A stretch of DNA of 21,549 nucleotides from Methanobacteriota archaeon (lineage in GTDB: Archaea > Thermoplasmatota > Poseidoniia > Poseidoniales > Poseidoniaceae), in assembly GCA_002707335.2 (NCBI GenBank), contig PAMN02000058.1, positions 16,710 to 38,258 on the forward strand. The letters are read 5' to 3'. A program made the position numbers and the translations under genes. The notes under the pieces were generated by a model that saw only the letters and a list, made by a program, of their open reading frames with translations, was not told where the DNA came from and made no database searches. Every line of letters begins with the position of its first letter. Position 1 is the stretch's first letter. Shown one piece after another: positions 21,518 through 21,549 of this stretch.

Positions 21518-21549
21518 TTAAACCTCCTTTTCTTCCTCGATTTCTTCGG
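21518..21549 (-). CDS. 3' end of an upstream gene, possibly smc (partial)
   Basis: On the minus strand an open frame entering from the right edge encodes EEIEEEKEV and stops at a TAA (21518-21520), two bases before the scpA TTG. Its last codons contain the scpA Shine-Dalgarno site. In many archaea smc directly precedes scpA, so this could be the SMC C-terminus; nine residues cannot show that. Confidence 0.4.
   Translation of the reverse strand, partial: EEIEEEKEV
21523..21530 (-). promoter_or_regulatory. Strong Shine-Dalgarno site deciding the scpA TTG start
   Basis: AAAGGAGG on the minus strand, seven bases before the TTG at 21515. It is the strongest ribosome binding site in the window and sits within the end of the preceding gene. 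Confidence 0.75.

Noticed and set aside
1..21549. tRNA, rRNA or insertion sequence
   Set aside because: All gaps are short and none shows a cloverleaf, rRNA-like stretch, transposase or terminal inverted repeats by eye. A covariance-model scan was not possible here.

Overview
The window looks like a piece of an AT-rich, very gene-dense euryarchaeal chromosome. Archaeal core genes fix the domain: ribosomal protein S6e, initiation factor aIF2-gamma, a Dph2-type diphthamide synthase, an Orc1/Cdc6 ATPase, and a PIN-domain gene next to aIF2-gamma. A class II (bacterial-type) HMG-CoA reductase, a class II CCA-adding enzyme, an acyl-CoA dehydrogenase and a membrane-anchored cupredoxin point to a Thermoplasmata-related lineage. 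Marine Group II/III (Poseidoniales-like) is my best guess; that is inference, since no rRNA gene is present. I saw no tRNA, rRNA, CRISPR array, insertion sequence or prophage.

Layout. Positions 1-1560 hold the tail of a gene entering from the left and two divergent membrane-protein genes (one DUF2085) that appear to share one TATA element. Positions 1620-5298 are a tight operon: a PIMT-like methyltransferase, a HEAT-like repeat protein and an M61 peptidase with a PDZ domain. Positions 5299-7032 hold a ParB/SerK-fold gene and a class II CCA nucleotidyltransferase, again divergent from a very short shared promoter. Positions 7070-8996 hold a membrane protein with two EF-hand loops, convergent with a cupredoxin. 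Positions 9075-10761 hold an acyl-CoA dehydrogenase divergent from a GcvH-like protein that lacks the lipoyl lysine. Positions 10797-15346 carry information-processing genes: Dph2, Orc1/Cdc6, S6e, aIF2-gamma and PIN. Positions 15347-18244 on the minus strand are an overlapping three-gene operon: a P-loop ATPase with a winged helix, a beta-propeller protein and a DUF357 protein. An array of GTTAAC/ACGCGTTAA sites separates this operon from HMG-CoA reductase (18452-19747). The minus-strand scpB and scpA genes end the window, preceded by a short tail of a gene that may be smc.

Expression signals are mixed. First genes of transcription units mostly have a TATA-like element about 25-30 nt before the start codon and no Shine-Dalgarno site, which suggests leaderless mRNAs. 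Internal genes, S6e and ScpA have clear AGGAGG- or AGGTGAT-like sites. Convergent genes abut or overlap, so there is no room for long terminators. The longest non-coding stretch is about 207 bp (18245-18451).

The most unusual content is a set of conserved proteins that have lost or changed hallmark residues: Dph2 without its third cluster cysteine, GcvH without its lipoyl lysine, aIF2-gamma without zinc-knuckle cysteines, and a P-loop ATPase with Arg for the Walker A Lys. The ATPase/propeller/DUF357 operon facing the GTTAAC array is the best candidate here for an undescribed system.
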